Counted from the stretch's first letter, positions 39,285 to 48,389 are shown. The stretch: 64,000 nt of DNA from Chitinophagaceae bacterium (GCA_016706055.1 JADJKL010000006.1:1-64000), one strand, 5' to 3'. Numbers and translations are program-made. The notes: generated by a model not told the origin, from the letters alone.

Positions 39285-41276
39285 TCAATTTTGTTTTGAT
39301 TTATATCCAAGGAGCCGAAGTGCATTTAAAACCACAAGCAGTGTAGAGCCTTCATGGCCTATTACTGCTGGTCCCATACTTGCTACTCCTGACATCGTTA
39401 ATGGAATAAGAACAGCTACCATTCCTAAGCTAATAAAAAGATTTTGACGGATGATCGATTTACTTTTTCGGCTGAGGCCAATCGCAAAAGGTAGGAGGGA
39501 AAGTTTATCACCCATTAATGCAATATCAGCTGTTTCCAATGCAACATCACTACCAGCGGCTCCCATAGCGATACCGACAGTACTTTTTGCCATCGCAGGT
39601 GCATCGTTAACGCCATCACCTATCATCGCTAATTTATTTTCCTTTTCCATCAATTTGTCAATTGCTGCTACTTTTTCTTCAGGCAATAAATCTCCGTATG
39701 CTTCTGTTATTCCAATCTGTTTGGCAACAGCGTCTGCTACCCGCTGGTTATCGCCGGTAAGCATCACCATTTTTTTAATACCGGTTTTTCTTAATTGCTG
39801 CAAAATTTCTTTTGCTTCTGGCCGGGGAATATCCATTACACCAATGATACCAATATAGTCGTCATCTTTTTTTATAATCATTGTTGTGTTGCCTTCGTAC
39901 TGCAATGCAGTAACTTGTTCAATTATTTCCTGCGGCAATAATGATTGGTTATTTTCTTTAAATATTTCATCATTGCCAATAATAATTTTGCTCCCGCCAA
40001 TATCGGCCTGCACTCCTCTACCCATTACAGCTTTCAGGTTAGTAGCTTCGGGAATAATCTTCCCATTTAATTTTTGCATTCCGCCTTTTACTATCGCTGA
40101 TGCCAATGGGTGATCGCTTAGTCTCTCCACGGCAACTGCCATCGTTAGCAGATATTCTTCTGTTGTACTATTTAAAACAATTATTTTATTGAGTACCGGT
40201 TTGCCTTCTGTTAGTGTTCCTGTTTTATCAAATGCCAATGCGGTTAAAACACCAAGATCTTCTAATGGCTTTCCACCTTTTATTAATACACCCTGTCGAG
40301 CCGCTCTTGCCACACCACTCAATACAGCACTGGGAGTAGAAATGGCTAATGCACAGGGACTGGCTGCCACCAATACTGCCATCGCCCTATAGAAACTTTT
40401 ACTGAATGGCTCATCAATAACTAAAAAGGCAAATATTAGCAAGGAAACCAATATTAAAACTGCAGGTACATAATACCGCTCTATTTTTTTAGTAAACTGT
40501 TGTGTGGGAGATTGCTGTTGTTCGGCTTCTTTTACCATTTGCACAACTCTTGAAAGTGTTGAATCTTTTGCTTCCTTCAGGACTTTTATTTCTAACACTC
40601 CTGCACCATTGATGGAGCCTGCAAACACAGTATGAGCGGCATCTTTTTTCTTGTCATCGCTAAAATCTGCATCAGGATTATCAACAGGCATTTTATCTAC
40701 CGGTACACTTTCTCCGGTTATAGGCGCCTGGTTTACGCTGCTATTTCCCGCCACTACCACACCATCCGCAGGCATTTTGCTGTTCGGTTTTACGATTACA
40801 ATATCACCTATCTGTAATTCTTCCACTGGGATTTCTTCTTGTATACCGTTACGTCGAACAATAGCCGTTTTTGCAGATAATCCCGCAAGTGCTTCAATGG
40901 ATTTTCGGGCTTTATTCATTGCCATATGCTCTAACGCATGCCCTAGGCTAAAGAGAAATAAAAGTAAAGCTCCCTCTGGCCATTGACCTAGAGCTGCCGC
41001 CCCAATGGCAGCTACCAGCATCAAAAAATCTATTTCAAATTTTCCTTTACTGATAGCAGTGTAAGCTTCAATGAACGTATAATATCCTCCGAAAATGTAT
41101 GAGAAAATGTAGAGAAGAATACTAACCCATCCTGGAATTTGGGGAAATACATTTTGAATGAGAAAACCTACGCCAAGAAAAAGGCCGCATATAGCTGATA
41201 AAATGATTTCAGTCTTTTGACCGAATATGCCAACATTGTGATTATGATCTTCTTCCTCATGATTGTTTGTCTGCAT
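39285..41276 (-). CDS. P1B-4-type metal ATPase (CoaT/CtpD/PfeT-like)
   Basis: 663 residues, with no HMA domain. The N terminus is His/Asp/Glu-rich (HEEEDHNHN). The transmembrane metal motif is SPC (AASPCALAISTP) rather than CPC, and the last membrane pair carries HEGSTLLVVLNALRLL; both are hallmarks of P1B-4 pumps. The phosphorylation site DKTGTLT and hinge GDGVNDAP are intact. P1B-4 members export Co2+ or Fe2+ from the cytoplasm. In this haem/iron neighbourhood an iron-efflux role is an attractive inference. Confidence 0.9.
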   Translation of the reverse strand: MQTNNHEEEDHNHNVGIFGQKTEIILSAICGLFLGVGFLIQNVFPQIPGWVSILLYIFSYIFGGYYTFIEAYTAISKGKFEIDFLMLVAAIGAAALGQWPEGALLLFLFSLGHALEHMAMNKARKSIEALAGLSAKTAIVRRNGIQEEIPVEELQIGDIVIVKPNSKMPADGVVVAGNSSVNQAPITGESVPVDKMPVDNPDADFSDDKKKDAAHTVFAGSINGAGVLEIKVLKEAKDSTLSRVVQMVKEAEQQQSPTQQFTKKIERYYVPAVLILVSLLIFAFLVIDEPFSKSFYRAMAVLVAASPCALAISTPSAVLSGVARAARQGVLIKGGKPLEDLGVLTALAFDKTGTLTEGKPVLNKIIVLNSTTEEYLLTMAVAVERLSDHPLASAIVKGGMQKLNGKIIPEATNLKAVMGRGVQADIGGSKIIIGNDEIFKENNQSLLPQEIIEQVTALQYEGNTTMIIKKDDDYIGIIGVMDIPRPEAKEILQQLRKTGIKKMVMLTGDNQRVADAVAKQIGITEAYGDLLPEEKVAAIDKLMEKENKLAMIGDGVNDAPAMAKSTVGIAMGAAGSDVALETADIALMGDKLSLLPFAIGLSRKSKSIIRQNLFISLGMVAVLIPLTMSGVASMGPAVIGHEGSTLLVVLNALRLLGYKSKQN

Positions 41277-41430
41277 TATTAATTATTATTTAACATGGCA
41301 AAAATATCGGTTTAAAAAACAATAGAAGAATAGCTCTGAACAAATTGTTTTATAGTTTGAATCTGATAAGCCATTTGCCACAAATTCGGTATTATAATTT
41401 AATCAGTTTCCAAAACTGGGGCTAAACATT

Positions 41431-41438
41431 TAGATTTG
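41431..41438 (+). promoter_or_regulatory. -7 promoter element upstream of the ChaN-like gene
   Basis: TAGATTTG matches TAnnTTTG and lies 20 bases before the ATG at 41459. Confidence 0.5.
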
Positions 41439-41458
41439 TCTTATTTAAAATTAGAACG

Positions 41459-42340
41459 ATGAGGACTTTTTTTGTTTCATTCTTTTTATTATCATTTCTA
41501 TTTTCATTTTCCCAAAATGGAATTGAAAAGCATTTTAAGGTATACAACACAAACACAAAAGAGATTACAACGATTGAGCAAATTGCTATTAATGCTAAAA
41601 ATGCTGATGTTATATTTTTTGGGGAAGAACACAATGACAGTGCGGGACATTTTCTGGAAGCAGCTATTTTTAAAGCATTGCATAAAGAATATGGTGATAA
41701 ACTTGCGTTAAGCATGGAAATGTTTGAAACAGACTGTCAGCTTGTATTGAACGAATATCTCGATGGATTTATCAGTGAAAGCCGGATGATAAAAGAAGCA
41801 AGAGCCTGGAATAATTATAAAGATTATAAGCCTGCTGTTGAGTTTGCCAAGGAGAATAAATTATCAGTTATTGCTGCCAATCCACCAAGACGATATGTGA
41901 GTATGGTAAGTAGTAACGGTATGAATTCGTTAGCAGGTTTACCCAAAGCATCGAAGAAATATTTGCCACCACTACCATACGATACTTTGTCTGGAAGATA
42001 TTATGAAAAGTTCCAGGAGTTTATGGGTGGCGGAAGTCCCGGCACTAATAATCCAAAAATCTATTATAGCCAAAATCTTTGGGATGCCGGAATGAGTAAT
42101 AGTATTTATAAATTCTGGAAGAAGAATAAAGGCAAAAAGATATTTCATATGGTGGGCCGTTTTCATGTTGATGAAAAACTTGGAACGGCGGCACAACTTC
42201 AAAACAGAAGCTCAAAGTTGAAAATTCTAAACATCAGCTGTTTCAGTGATGATTCATTTGCAAATCCTGAGTGGGAAAAATTTAAGCAGCTTGGTGATTA
42301 TATTATTATTACTGATCCTGGGTTGAAGAAAACCTTTTAA
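41459..42340 (+). CDS. ChaN-family haem-binding protein
   Basis: 293 residues. A signal peptide (TFFVSFFLLSFLFSFSQ) without lipobox starts the protein. ChaN/Tiki motifs are visible: ADVIFFGEEHNDSAGHFLEA, LALSMEMFETDCQ, RMIKEARAWNNYKDYKPAVEF, and ANPPRRYVSMV. The C-terminal FHMVGRFHVDE fits the conserved His-containing strand. Family members bind haem and are iron-regulated. Its 3' end overlaps the convergent AraC regulator by 4 bases. Confidence 0.88.
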   Translation: MRTFFVSFFLLSFLFSFSQNGIEKHFKVYNTNTKEITTIEQIAINAKNADVIFFGEEHNDSAGHFLEAAIFKALHKEYGDKLALSMEMFETDCQLVLNEYLDGFISESRMIKEARAWNNYKDYKPAVEFAKENKLSVIAANPPRRYVSMVSSNGMNSLAGLPKASKKYLPPLPYDTLSGRYYEKFQEFMGGGSPGTNNPKIYYSQNLWDAGMSNSIYKFWKKNKGKKIFHMVGRFHVDEKLGTAAQLQNRSSKLKILNISCFSDDSFANPEWEKFKQLGDYIIITDPGLKKTF

Positions 42341-43281
42341 TTACGGAGCAATAGCTCACATGGCTTCAATCCTGTATGTTTTTTAAATGCTGTGGAGAAG
42401 TGAGAAATGGATGAGTAGCCCAAAAGCATCGAAACTTCTGTTACGCTTAGTCCTTTTTCATACAAAAGATATTTTGCATGTTCCATCCGCTGGCTTTGAT
42501 AGAAATCAAAAACGGTAGTGCCGAACAATTCTTTAAATCCTTTTTTCAGATAACATTCGTTGATGGCAACTTTACGGCTTAATTCTTTAATGGTAATCGG
42601 GTCGCCGATATGTTCAATCAGAATTTGTCTAGCTTTTACAATTTTTTCTCTGTCCAGTTCATTTGCAAGGAACTTACAATTCACTACATCAATTTCTTTT
42701 TCGCCAATCATGCAATCAAGGCTGTACAATAGTAACATCTGCGTTTGCGCATTGATGTAGATATTCTCTAGAGTGTCAGAATAGGTATGATTTAATACAC
42801 CTTCCAGTACCATTCTCGTTTTACCACAGAGCGGCAGAATTTTTGTGAATGAAGAACGATGTGAGAAATTCAATATATCGTCAGTAAGATTGGAATCCCC
42901 TTTTCTTGGTTTCAAAAACTGGCTAAGATGTGTTGGCGAAAATTTGAAACTAACCACATCCACACTGTCCACTCTTTCTACACAAGTTTTTGATGCACTA
43001 AACTGGCACTTATCACATTCTGTATTTTTCTTACGGCAATACACATTTCCACTTACACAAAAGCGAAGCTCTAGATAATTTTCTTTAGCAGCCTTTTTCT
43101 CATAATGATATACTAACATACCAGTGTCTTCAATATTCCACTGCTGATTACGGTTATAGCGATTAATAGTGTATTGAACCGAACCCGGAATCTCTTGTAC
43201 TCTTTCTTGCAAAAGAACCAATTGATCCTGCATCAGGTTCTGATTATAGGCTAGTGCTAGTATGTCTTGTGAATTTTGCAT
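42337..43281 (-). CDS. AraC-family regulator with a cysteine cluster
   Basis: 314 residues from the ATG at 43281. The C-terminal ~100 residues are the AraC double helix-turn-helix (IKELSRKVAINECYLKKGFK, VTEVSMLLGYSSISHFSTAF). The N-terminal sensor half contains five cysteines within 26 residues, C75, C82, C89, C92 and C100, in the spacing C-x6-C-x6-C-x2-C-x7-C. Such spacing suggests an Fe-S cluster, zinc site or thiol switch. Its neighbours are ChaN, a P1B-4 pump and an HmuY operon, so metal or redox sensing is plausible. The ligand is unknown. Confidence 0.9.
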   Translation of the reverse strand: MQNSQDILALAYNQNLMQDQLVLLQERVQEIPGSVQYTINRYNRNQQWNIEDTGMLVYHYEKKAAKENYLELRFCVSGNVYCRKKNTECDKCQFSASKTCVERVDSVDVVSFKFSPTHLSQFLKPRKGDSNLTDDILNFSHRSSFTKILPLCGKTRMVLEGVLNHTYSDTLENIYINAQTQMLLLYSLDCMIGEKEIDVVNCKFLANELDREKIVKARQILIEHIGDPITIKELSRKVAINECYLKKGFKELFGTTVFDFYQSQRMEHAKYLLYEKGLSVTEVSMLLGYSSISHFSTAFKKHTGLKPCELLLRN

Positions 43282-43290
43282 CAATGTATG

Positions 43291-43298
43291 CGAATTTA
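43291..43298 (-). promoter_or_regulatory. Probable -7 element of the AraC-type regulator
   Basis: The minus strand reads TAAATTCG, one base off TAnnTTTG, 9 bases before the ATG at 43281. Confidence 0.35.
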
Positions 43299-43402
43299 CG
43301 ACTTATCCAGCAATTTCAATGGTGCAACTTTGAATTAATAGATTGTCCTCTGATTTTTAACATAATATGTGTAAAAAAACTTCTGTTTTTGATGGTATCT
43401 AT

Positions 43403-43410
43403 TACCTTTG
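43403..43410 (+). promoter_or_regulatory. -7 promoter element of lpxA
   Basis: TACCTTTG matches TAnnTTTG and lies 41 bases before the ATG at 43452. Confidence 0.5.
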
Positions 43411-43451
43411 CCAGTCTTCTGATCTCTAGTGGAGGTACTTTAAAATATTGC

Positions 43452-44258
43452 ATGATTCATCCGCATACATATATCCATCCCAACGCAAAGCTGGCAACAA
43501 ATGTAAAAATTGATCCTTTCACCGTAATCCATCAGGATGTGGAAATTGGTGATGGCACCTGGATTGGTTCCAACGTAACCATTATGGAAGGGGCAAGGAT
43601 TGGAAAAAATTGCCGCATTTTTCCCGGAGCAGTAATTGCCGCAGTGCCGCAGGATTTGAAATTTCAGGGAGAATATTCCAATGTATTTATTGGTGATGGC
43701 ACAACCATCCGTGAATTTGTAACCATAAACCGTGGAACCAAGGACAGGGAAAAAACTATGATAGGTAAGAACTGCCTTATCATGGCGTATTGTCATTTTG
43801 CACATGATTGTTTTGTTGGTGATAATTGCATAACCAGTAATAACACACAAGTAGCGGGTCATGCTACTATTGGCGACTGGGCAATTATTGGTGGCATGTG
43901 TGCCATACATCAGTTTGTAAAAATCGGACAGCACTCTTTTATTAGTGGTGGATCATTAGTTGGTAAAGATGTACCTCCATATATAAAGGCAGGCCGAAAT
44001 CCTTTAAGTTATGCCGGTGTAAATTCTATTGGTTTAAAACGTCGTGGTTTTAGTATAGAGAGAATTAACCATATACTTGATATATACAGAGTATTATATA
44101 ATAAAGGACTTAATACCAGTCAGGCTGTAGAATATATTGAAGAAGAAATGCCAGCTACGGATGAGAGAGACGAGATTGTAACTTTTATTCGGGAAAGCGG
44201 TCGTGGTATTATTAAACGTTTTACCAAAGGCAATAATGATGATGATCTCCCTATCTGA
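43452..44258 (+). CDS. lpxA: UDP-N-acetylglucosamine O-acyltransferase LpxA
   Basis: 268 residues. First step of lipid A synthesis. The start MIHPHTYIHPNAKL is chosen because the left-handed beta-helix hexapeptide repeats begin there; an upstream in-frame start at 43254 would cover the promoter element and non-conserved sequence. Visible are many hexapeptide repeats (IGDGTWIGSNVTIMEGARIG), the catalytic-His region MAYCHFAHDCFVGDNC, GGMCAIHQFVKIG, and the C-terminal helical domain NSIGLKRRGFS. It is followed by an overlapping ABC ATPase gene. Confidence 0.95.
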   Translation: MIHPHTYIHPNAKLATNVKIDPFTVIHQDVEIGDGTWIGSNVTIMEGARIGKNCRIFPGAVIAAVPQDLKFQGEYSNVFIGDGTTIREFVTINRGTKDREKTMIGKNCLIMAYCHFAHDCFVGDNCITSNNTQVAGHATIGDWAIIGGMCAIHQFVKIGQHSFISGGSLVGKDVPPYIKAGRNPLSYAGVNSIGLKRRGFSIERINHILDIYRVLYNKGLNTSQAVEYIEEEMPATDERDEIVTFIRESGRGIIKRFTKGNNDDDLPI

Positions 44259-44862
44259 TGCGGGTAAACGCTACAACAGGGAATGGATCTTCCGCCATTT
44301 CAATTACAATTTTGAATCGGGTCAATCGTATGCTATTACCGGACCTAATGGATCAGGGAAGAGCACCTTGCTGCAAGTGATAAGCGGCTCGATGTATGCC
44401 AACGAAGGAAAAATTCAATTTACAATAGATAACAAAGTATGTGCAGATGAAAATGTGTATAAACATGTTTCAATATGTGCACCCTATTTAGAAGTAATTG
44501 AAGAAATGACACTGACTGAATTTTTAGATTTTCATCAGGGTTTTAAATCTTTTATTCCCGAGATGTCATCCGACAAGGCCATTTCAATAATTGGACTTGA
44601 AAATGCTAGAAACAAACAAATCCGTTATTTTTCTTCGGGAATGAAACAACGAATAAAACTGGCGCAATGTATATTTTCCGACACGGCAATTGTTTTGTTA
44701 GATGAGCCATGCACAAATCTTGATAAAGAAGGTATTGATATGTATCATTCTTTAATAACTAATTATTGCAAAGACAGGCTGGTGCTAGTAAGTAGTAACG
44801 ATGAAGTGGAATATAGCTTTTGTAATCATCTTATCAATATCAATAATTATAAAGTACGTTGA
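44242..44862 (+). CDS. ABC transporter ATP-binding protein
   Basis: About 206 residues from the third of three clustered ATGs (44236, 44239, 44242); the start overlaps lpxA by about 17 bases. Walker A is GPNGSGKST, the signature is FSSGMKQRIKLAQ, and Walker B is IVLLDEPCTNLD. No permease gene is adjacent. The overlap suggests translational coupling with lpxA and perhaps a role in envelope or lipid export, but the partner is unknown. It does not look like GldA. Confidence 0.88.
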   Translation: MISLSDAGKRYNREWIFRHFNYNFESGQSYAITGPNGSGKSTLLQVISGSMYANEGKIQFTIDNKVCADENVYKHVSICAPYLEVIEEMTLTEFLDFHQGFKSFIPEMSSDKAISIIGLENARNKQIRYFSSGMKQRIKLAQCIFSDTAIVLLDEPCTNLDKEGIDMYHSLITNYCKDRLVLVSSNDEVEYSFCNHLININNYKVR

Positions 44863-44917
44863 TGTCTTTAATCATGTTTTAAGCTGATAGAAGTCAGGAA
44901 AATCCTTCCTTTTTGCA

Positions 44918-45304
44918 ATGACTTTTGCCTTCGTGAAAAGGGTTATTGCTCTCATATTATTAATTACATTCTCGCTGCAATCGTTTTATTCAGCATCAGT
45001 TACTGCATGGTTTTTTGTAAACCGTGCTAGTATTGCAAAGGAAAAATGCGTTAATAAAGAAAAACCTCAGCTTCATTGTAATGGTAAATGCTATCTAAGC
45101 AAGAAATTAAAAGAGACAGAAGAAAAAAAAGATGAGAACAGTTCACAACAATTAAAACAATGGGTGGAAACTGGTCCATGCATTATTTCAAGCATCAATT
45201 TCAATTTACAATATGATAATGAGAATAGCATAAGCTATTCCGAACTTACAGATGCCTATTCTTTTTTCCACTTTGCTGAAGTCTTCCATCCACCGTCTGT
45301 TTGA
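44918..45304 (+). CDS. Small membrane-anchored cysteine protein of a copper-type locus
   Basis: 128 residues. An N-terminal hydrophobic segment (VIALILLITFSLQSFYSASV) is followed by a cysteine motif C44-x9-C54-x3-C58 (HCNGKCYLSKKLKE) and a charged, then aromatic C-terminal half. Proteins with CNGKCYL motifs occur in Bacteroidota beside metal-receptor genes. The next two genes are a Met-rich lipoprotein and an OprC-like receptor, so copper or other soft-metal binding is inferred. No named family is recognised. Confidence 0.65.
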   Translation: MTFAFVKRVIALILLITFSLQSFYSASVTAWFFVNRASIAKEKCVNKEKPQLHCNGKCYLSKKLKETEEKKDENSSQQLKQWVETGPCIISSINFNLQYDNENSISYSELTDAYSFFHFAEVFHPPSV

Positions 45305-45471
45305 CTTTCATAATCATTTACGGGGATTAAAATCGTCTGGCGATATGCCAAACTGATTTTCCTGCAACATTATTAATTACTCAAATTTTAATCAGAATGG
45401 CAGTATTTCCTGTCCGTTGCATTCAGGCGGGCATGGGCATGTGTCAGGATGTTTTAATAAAAAATATACAG

Positions 45472-46290
45472 ATGAAAAAAATAATATTGTCTTTAGCTAT
45501 TGTTATAGCTATCACATTTGGTTTATATTCTTGTTCAAAAGATGTTATTCAAGAACCCGATCCAACTGAAGGATTAATTAAGTTGACTGAAGGTTATGTT
45601 CCAGGGGCAGCTGTTAAGATGGAGTTGTACTCAAAAGAAGGGACTATTAACAGTGGCTTTTCAAAATTTTATATTGCCCTTTATGATTCTGTAACAGGTA
45701 ACAGAGTTGACGATGCAGCAATTCAGCTTATGCCGATGATGGACATGGGAATGATGCAGCATTCTGCACCATATGAAAATCCTGCAAGCTCAAAAGCGGA
45801 CAATCACTTATTCCCATGTAGCGTTGTTTTCATTATGCCATCTACAGCTGGTTCATGGACAGTGAAAGTAAATGTCAAAAATCTGTTGAATAATAAAGAA
45901 GGAGCTCTGACTATTCCCTTAACGGTAACAGAACCAGTAAAATCAAAACAAAAATCATTTACTGCTACGCATAATGGAGGCAAATATTTTATTTCATTAA
46001 TTGATCCTGTTGCACCAAAAGTTGGAATTAACGATATAGAAATTGCAGTGTATAAAAAAGTTTCAATGATGAGTTGGCCTGCAGACAGCTCACTTTCTGT
46101 AACACTTACACCGGAAATGCCAACAATGGGCCATGGCTCACCTAATAATGTAAATCCGGTTCATATTGGTAAAGGTCACTACAAAGGAAAAGTAAACTTT
46201 ACCATGACAGGTTATTGGAAGTTAAATCTTGATTTTATGGAGGGTACTGCAGTGGCAGATAGCACTCAGTTTTTTGACATTGAATTCTAG
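45472..46290 (+). CDS. Met-rich lipoprotein with two YtkA/FixH-like domains
   Basis: 272 residues from the ATG at 45472, placing the signal segment (KKIILSLAIVIAITFGLYSC) at the N terminus with lipobox Cys at residue 21; the upstream in-frame start at 45397 is unlikely. Domain 1 carries a Met cluster (MPMMDMGMMQH, residues 87-97). Domain 2 has the YtkA/FixH-type pattern MPTMGHGSPNNVNPVHIGKG followed by FTMTGYWKLNLDF. Methionine clusters with His are typical for Cu(I) binding. It lies 46 bases upstream of the receptor gene and is probably its periplasmic or surface partner. Confidence 0.82.
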   Translation: MKKIILSLAIVIAITFGLYSCSKDVIQEPDPTEGLIKLTEGYVPGAAVKMELYSKEGTINSGFSKFYIALYDSVTGNRVDDAAIQLMPMMDMGMMQHSAPYENPASSKADNHLFPCSVVFIMPSTAGSWTVKVNVKNLLNNKEGALTIPLTVTEPVKSKQKSFTATHNGGKYFISLIDPVAPKVGINDIEIAVYKKVSMMSWPADSSLSVTLTPEMPTMGHGSPNNVNPVHIGKGHYKGKVNFTMTGYWKLNLDFMEGTAVADSTQFFDIEF

Positions 46291-46298
46291 AAAAATCA

Positions 46299-46322
46299 GG
46301 CAGGTCTTTATACGGCCTGCCT
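46299..46322 (+). terminator. Weak hairpin between the lipoprotein and receptor genes
   Basis: The inverted repeat ggcagg / cctgcc has an 11-base loop and no proper T-run. It may trim or attenuate the transcript rather than end it. Confidence 0.35.
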
Positions 46323-46336
46323 TAAAATAAGTTGTA

Positions 46337-48358
46337 ATGAAAAAAACATTTTTATTCATTTTGCTTTTAAGTTATTGCTGGCATGCAAAAGCTCAAACAT
46401 ATATTTCACAAATGAGCGACGACAGCAGTCGTATTGTAGCGCTAAATGAAATAATAGTAAACAGCATTCAAAAAAACCCGCAGCATTATCTTGTCAGATT
46501 TTTTAAAGCAAATAGTGCGGCAACATTGGAAGATATCTTAAGTCGATTACCAGAAGTCTCATTAATACGTAGGGGATCTTATGGCATGGAGCCGTCTATT
46601 CGTAGTTTTTCCGGAGGCCAGATTAATGTACTGGTGGATGGAATGAGAATACATGGTGCTTGCACAGATAAAATGGATCCAGCAACCATTTATATCGAGC
46701 CAATTAATTTAGAAAATCTGCAAGTGCAAACAACAGCAAGTGGATTTATGAGTGGCTCAACAATTGGCGGAACAGTTGATATGAAAATGGCTGAGCCGGA
46801 TTTTCTTCAGAATAAAAAACTCACAGGTATTGTTAGCAGTGGGTATCAATCTGCAGCTAAAAGCTTTTTTGAATCAGCAAAACTTAATTATTCGTCCAAC
46901 AGATGGGCTTTTAGAGCAAGTGGCACTTACAGAAAAAGTAATAATTACAGAAGTGGTGGTGGAGAAGAAATTAATTTTTCTCAATATGAAAAGTTGAATT
47001 ATTCTTTATCTGCAAAATTTCAGCAAAACAACAATACATATATAAAAGCTGATTTACTTGCAGATGATGGTTGGAATATTGGGTATCCGGCTTTACCGAT
47101 GGATGTAGGCTTGGCAACTGCGAGAATAGCATCTGTCAGCATTCATCATAGCGATTTTTCGAAATTGATTTACAAATGGCAGATGAAAGTTTATGCCAAT
47201 AAGATCAGCCACTTTATGGATGATACTAAACGGCCTTTTGTTCCTATTCATATGGATATGCCGGGTTTAAGTAAAACATTTGGTGCCTTTGCAGAGGGAG
47301 AAATGAAGCTTAATAAAAAACAACGTTTATCTGTAAGAGCAGATGGTTCATCTACTTATTTAAGTGCATCTATGACCATGTATCAGCCGGGTCAATTACC
47401 AATGTATATGCTTACATGGCCAGATAACAGAAAGGGACAATATGGTATCGCTGCTTCATGGATAACTGAAATTGATAGTACCTTGAAATTACAATTAACT
47501 AGTCGGGCAGATATAATTACTTATAGTCTTACATCTACAGCCGCAAAAGACCAGGTAAGTATTTTTGGATATTCATCTGCTAACAGAAATGATTTATTGA
47601 AAAATATTTCCACGCAACTTTCAAAAAAAATTACAAAAAAACTGAAAGCCACCGGAAGTATTTCCTATTCTGAAAGGATGCCGACGGCAAGTGAGTTGTA
47701 TGGATTTTACTTATTTAACAACAGCGATGGGTTTGACTATATCGGAAGCCCTAATTTAAAAAAGGAAAATTCATGGCAGGCGGACGCATCAATTTTATAT
47801 ACTAAAGGAAGGAACAGGGTTCAATTCAATTATTTCTATTCCAGATTAGCTAACTATATAATGGGTAAGGTTGATCCAACGTTGAGCACCATGACAATAG
47901 GAGCAAATGGAGTGAAATCTTATATCAATATTTCAAAGGCATCTATTTCTGGATTCGAAGCAAGTGCTTTTTTAAAGCCCACCGTCGATTTAGATATTGT
48001 TTCAACCATCCGATATACAAAAGGTAAGGATGCTGAGGGGAATCCGCTTCCATTTATTGCACCATTCAAAAATCTTACTTCATTGCGGTATCAACCGGGA
48101 ATTATTTCTATACAGTTAGAAAGTGAAACATCACTACAACAAAATAAGGTGAGTTATTTGGCGGGTGAAGACCAAACTCCAGCGTATTTTCTACTGCATA
48201 CAAGATTAGGATATGCTACATCAATAAGAAAAAGCAGCGTTGAATTACAAGTGGGAGTTGAAAACATTTTTGATAAAAAATATTATGAGCATCTTGATTG
48301 GGGGAATATTTCCCGGCCTGGTAGAAATATATATGCACAGGTAAAGATTGGATTTTAA
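46337..48358 (+). CDS. OprC/NosA-like TonB-dependent copper receptor
   Basis: 673 residues. The signal peptide ends HAKAQ. The plug domain contains LVDGMRIHGACTDKMDPATI, with C109 and M113 in the CxxxM spacing that binds copper in OprC (GCPNRMDPPTAY type). Further Met/His pairs occur in the barrel (PIHMDMPGLSKTF, MTMYQPGQLPMYML). The C-terminal barrel strand ends in GRNIYAQVKIGF. By homology of motif it imports copper across the outer membrane. It is the last gene of a three-gene locus with two further candidate metal-binding proteins. Confidence 0.87.
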   Translation: MKKTFLFILLLSYCWHAKAQTYISQMSDDSSRIVALNEIIVNSIQKNPQHYLVRFFKANSAATLEDILSRLPEVSLIRRGSYGMEPSIRSFSGGQINVLVDGMRIHGACTDKMDPATIYIEPINLENLQVQTTASGFMSGSTIGGTVDMKMAEPDFLQNKKLTGIVSSGYQSAAKSFFESAKLNYSSNRWAFRASGTYRKSNNYRSGGGEEINFSQYEKLNYSLSAKFQQNNNTYIKADLLADDGWNIGYPALPMDVGLATARIASVSIHHSDFSKLIYKWQMKVYANKISHFMDDTKRPFVPIHMDMPGLSKTFGAFAEGEMKLNKKQRLSVRADGSSTYLSASMTMYQPGQLPMYMLTWPDNRKGQYGIAASWITEIDSTLKLQLTSRADIITYSLTSTAAKDQVSIFGYSSANRNDLLKNISTQLSKKITKKLKATGSISYSERMPTASELYGFYLFNNSDGFDYIGSPNLKKENSWQADASILYTKGRNRVQFNYFYSRLANYIMGKVDPTLSTMTIGANGVKSYINISKASISGFEASAFLKPTVDLDIVSTIRYTKGKDAEGNPLPFIAPFKNLTSLRYQPGIISIQLESETSLQQNKVSYLAGEDQTPAYFLLHTRLGYATSIRKSSVELQVGVENIFDKKYYEHLDWGNISRPGRNIYAQVKIGF

Positions 48359-48389
48359 TTAGAGCAAAACTTAGCTTATAAATCTCATT

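Noticed and set aside
43254..43451. Longer lpxA with an N-terminal extension
   Set aside because: The extra 66 residues have no LpxA similarity and would place the TACCTTTG promoter element inside the gene; the hexapeptide repeats begin at 43452.
44242..44862. ABC ATPase as GldA, the partner of GldF/GldG
   Set aside because: It lies 12 kb away, overlaps lpxA and lacks GldA-like sequence features; no evidence links it to gliding.
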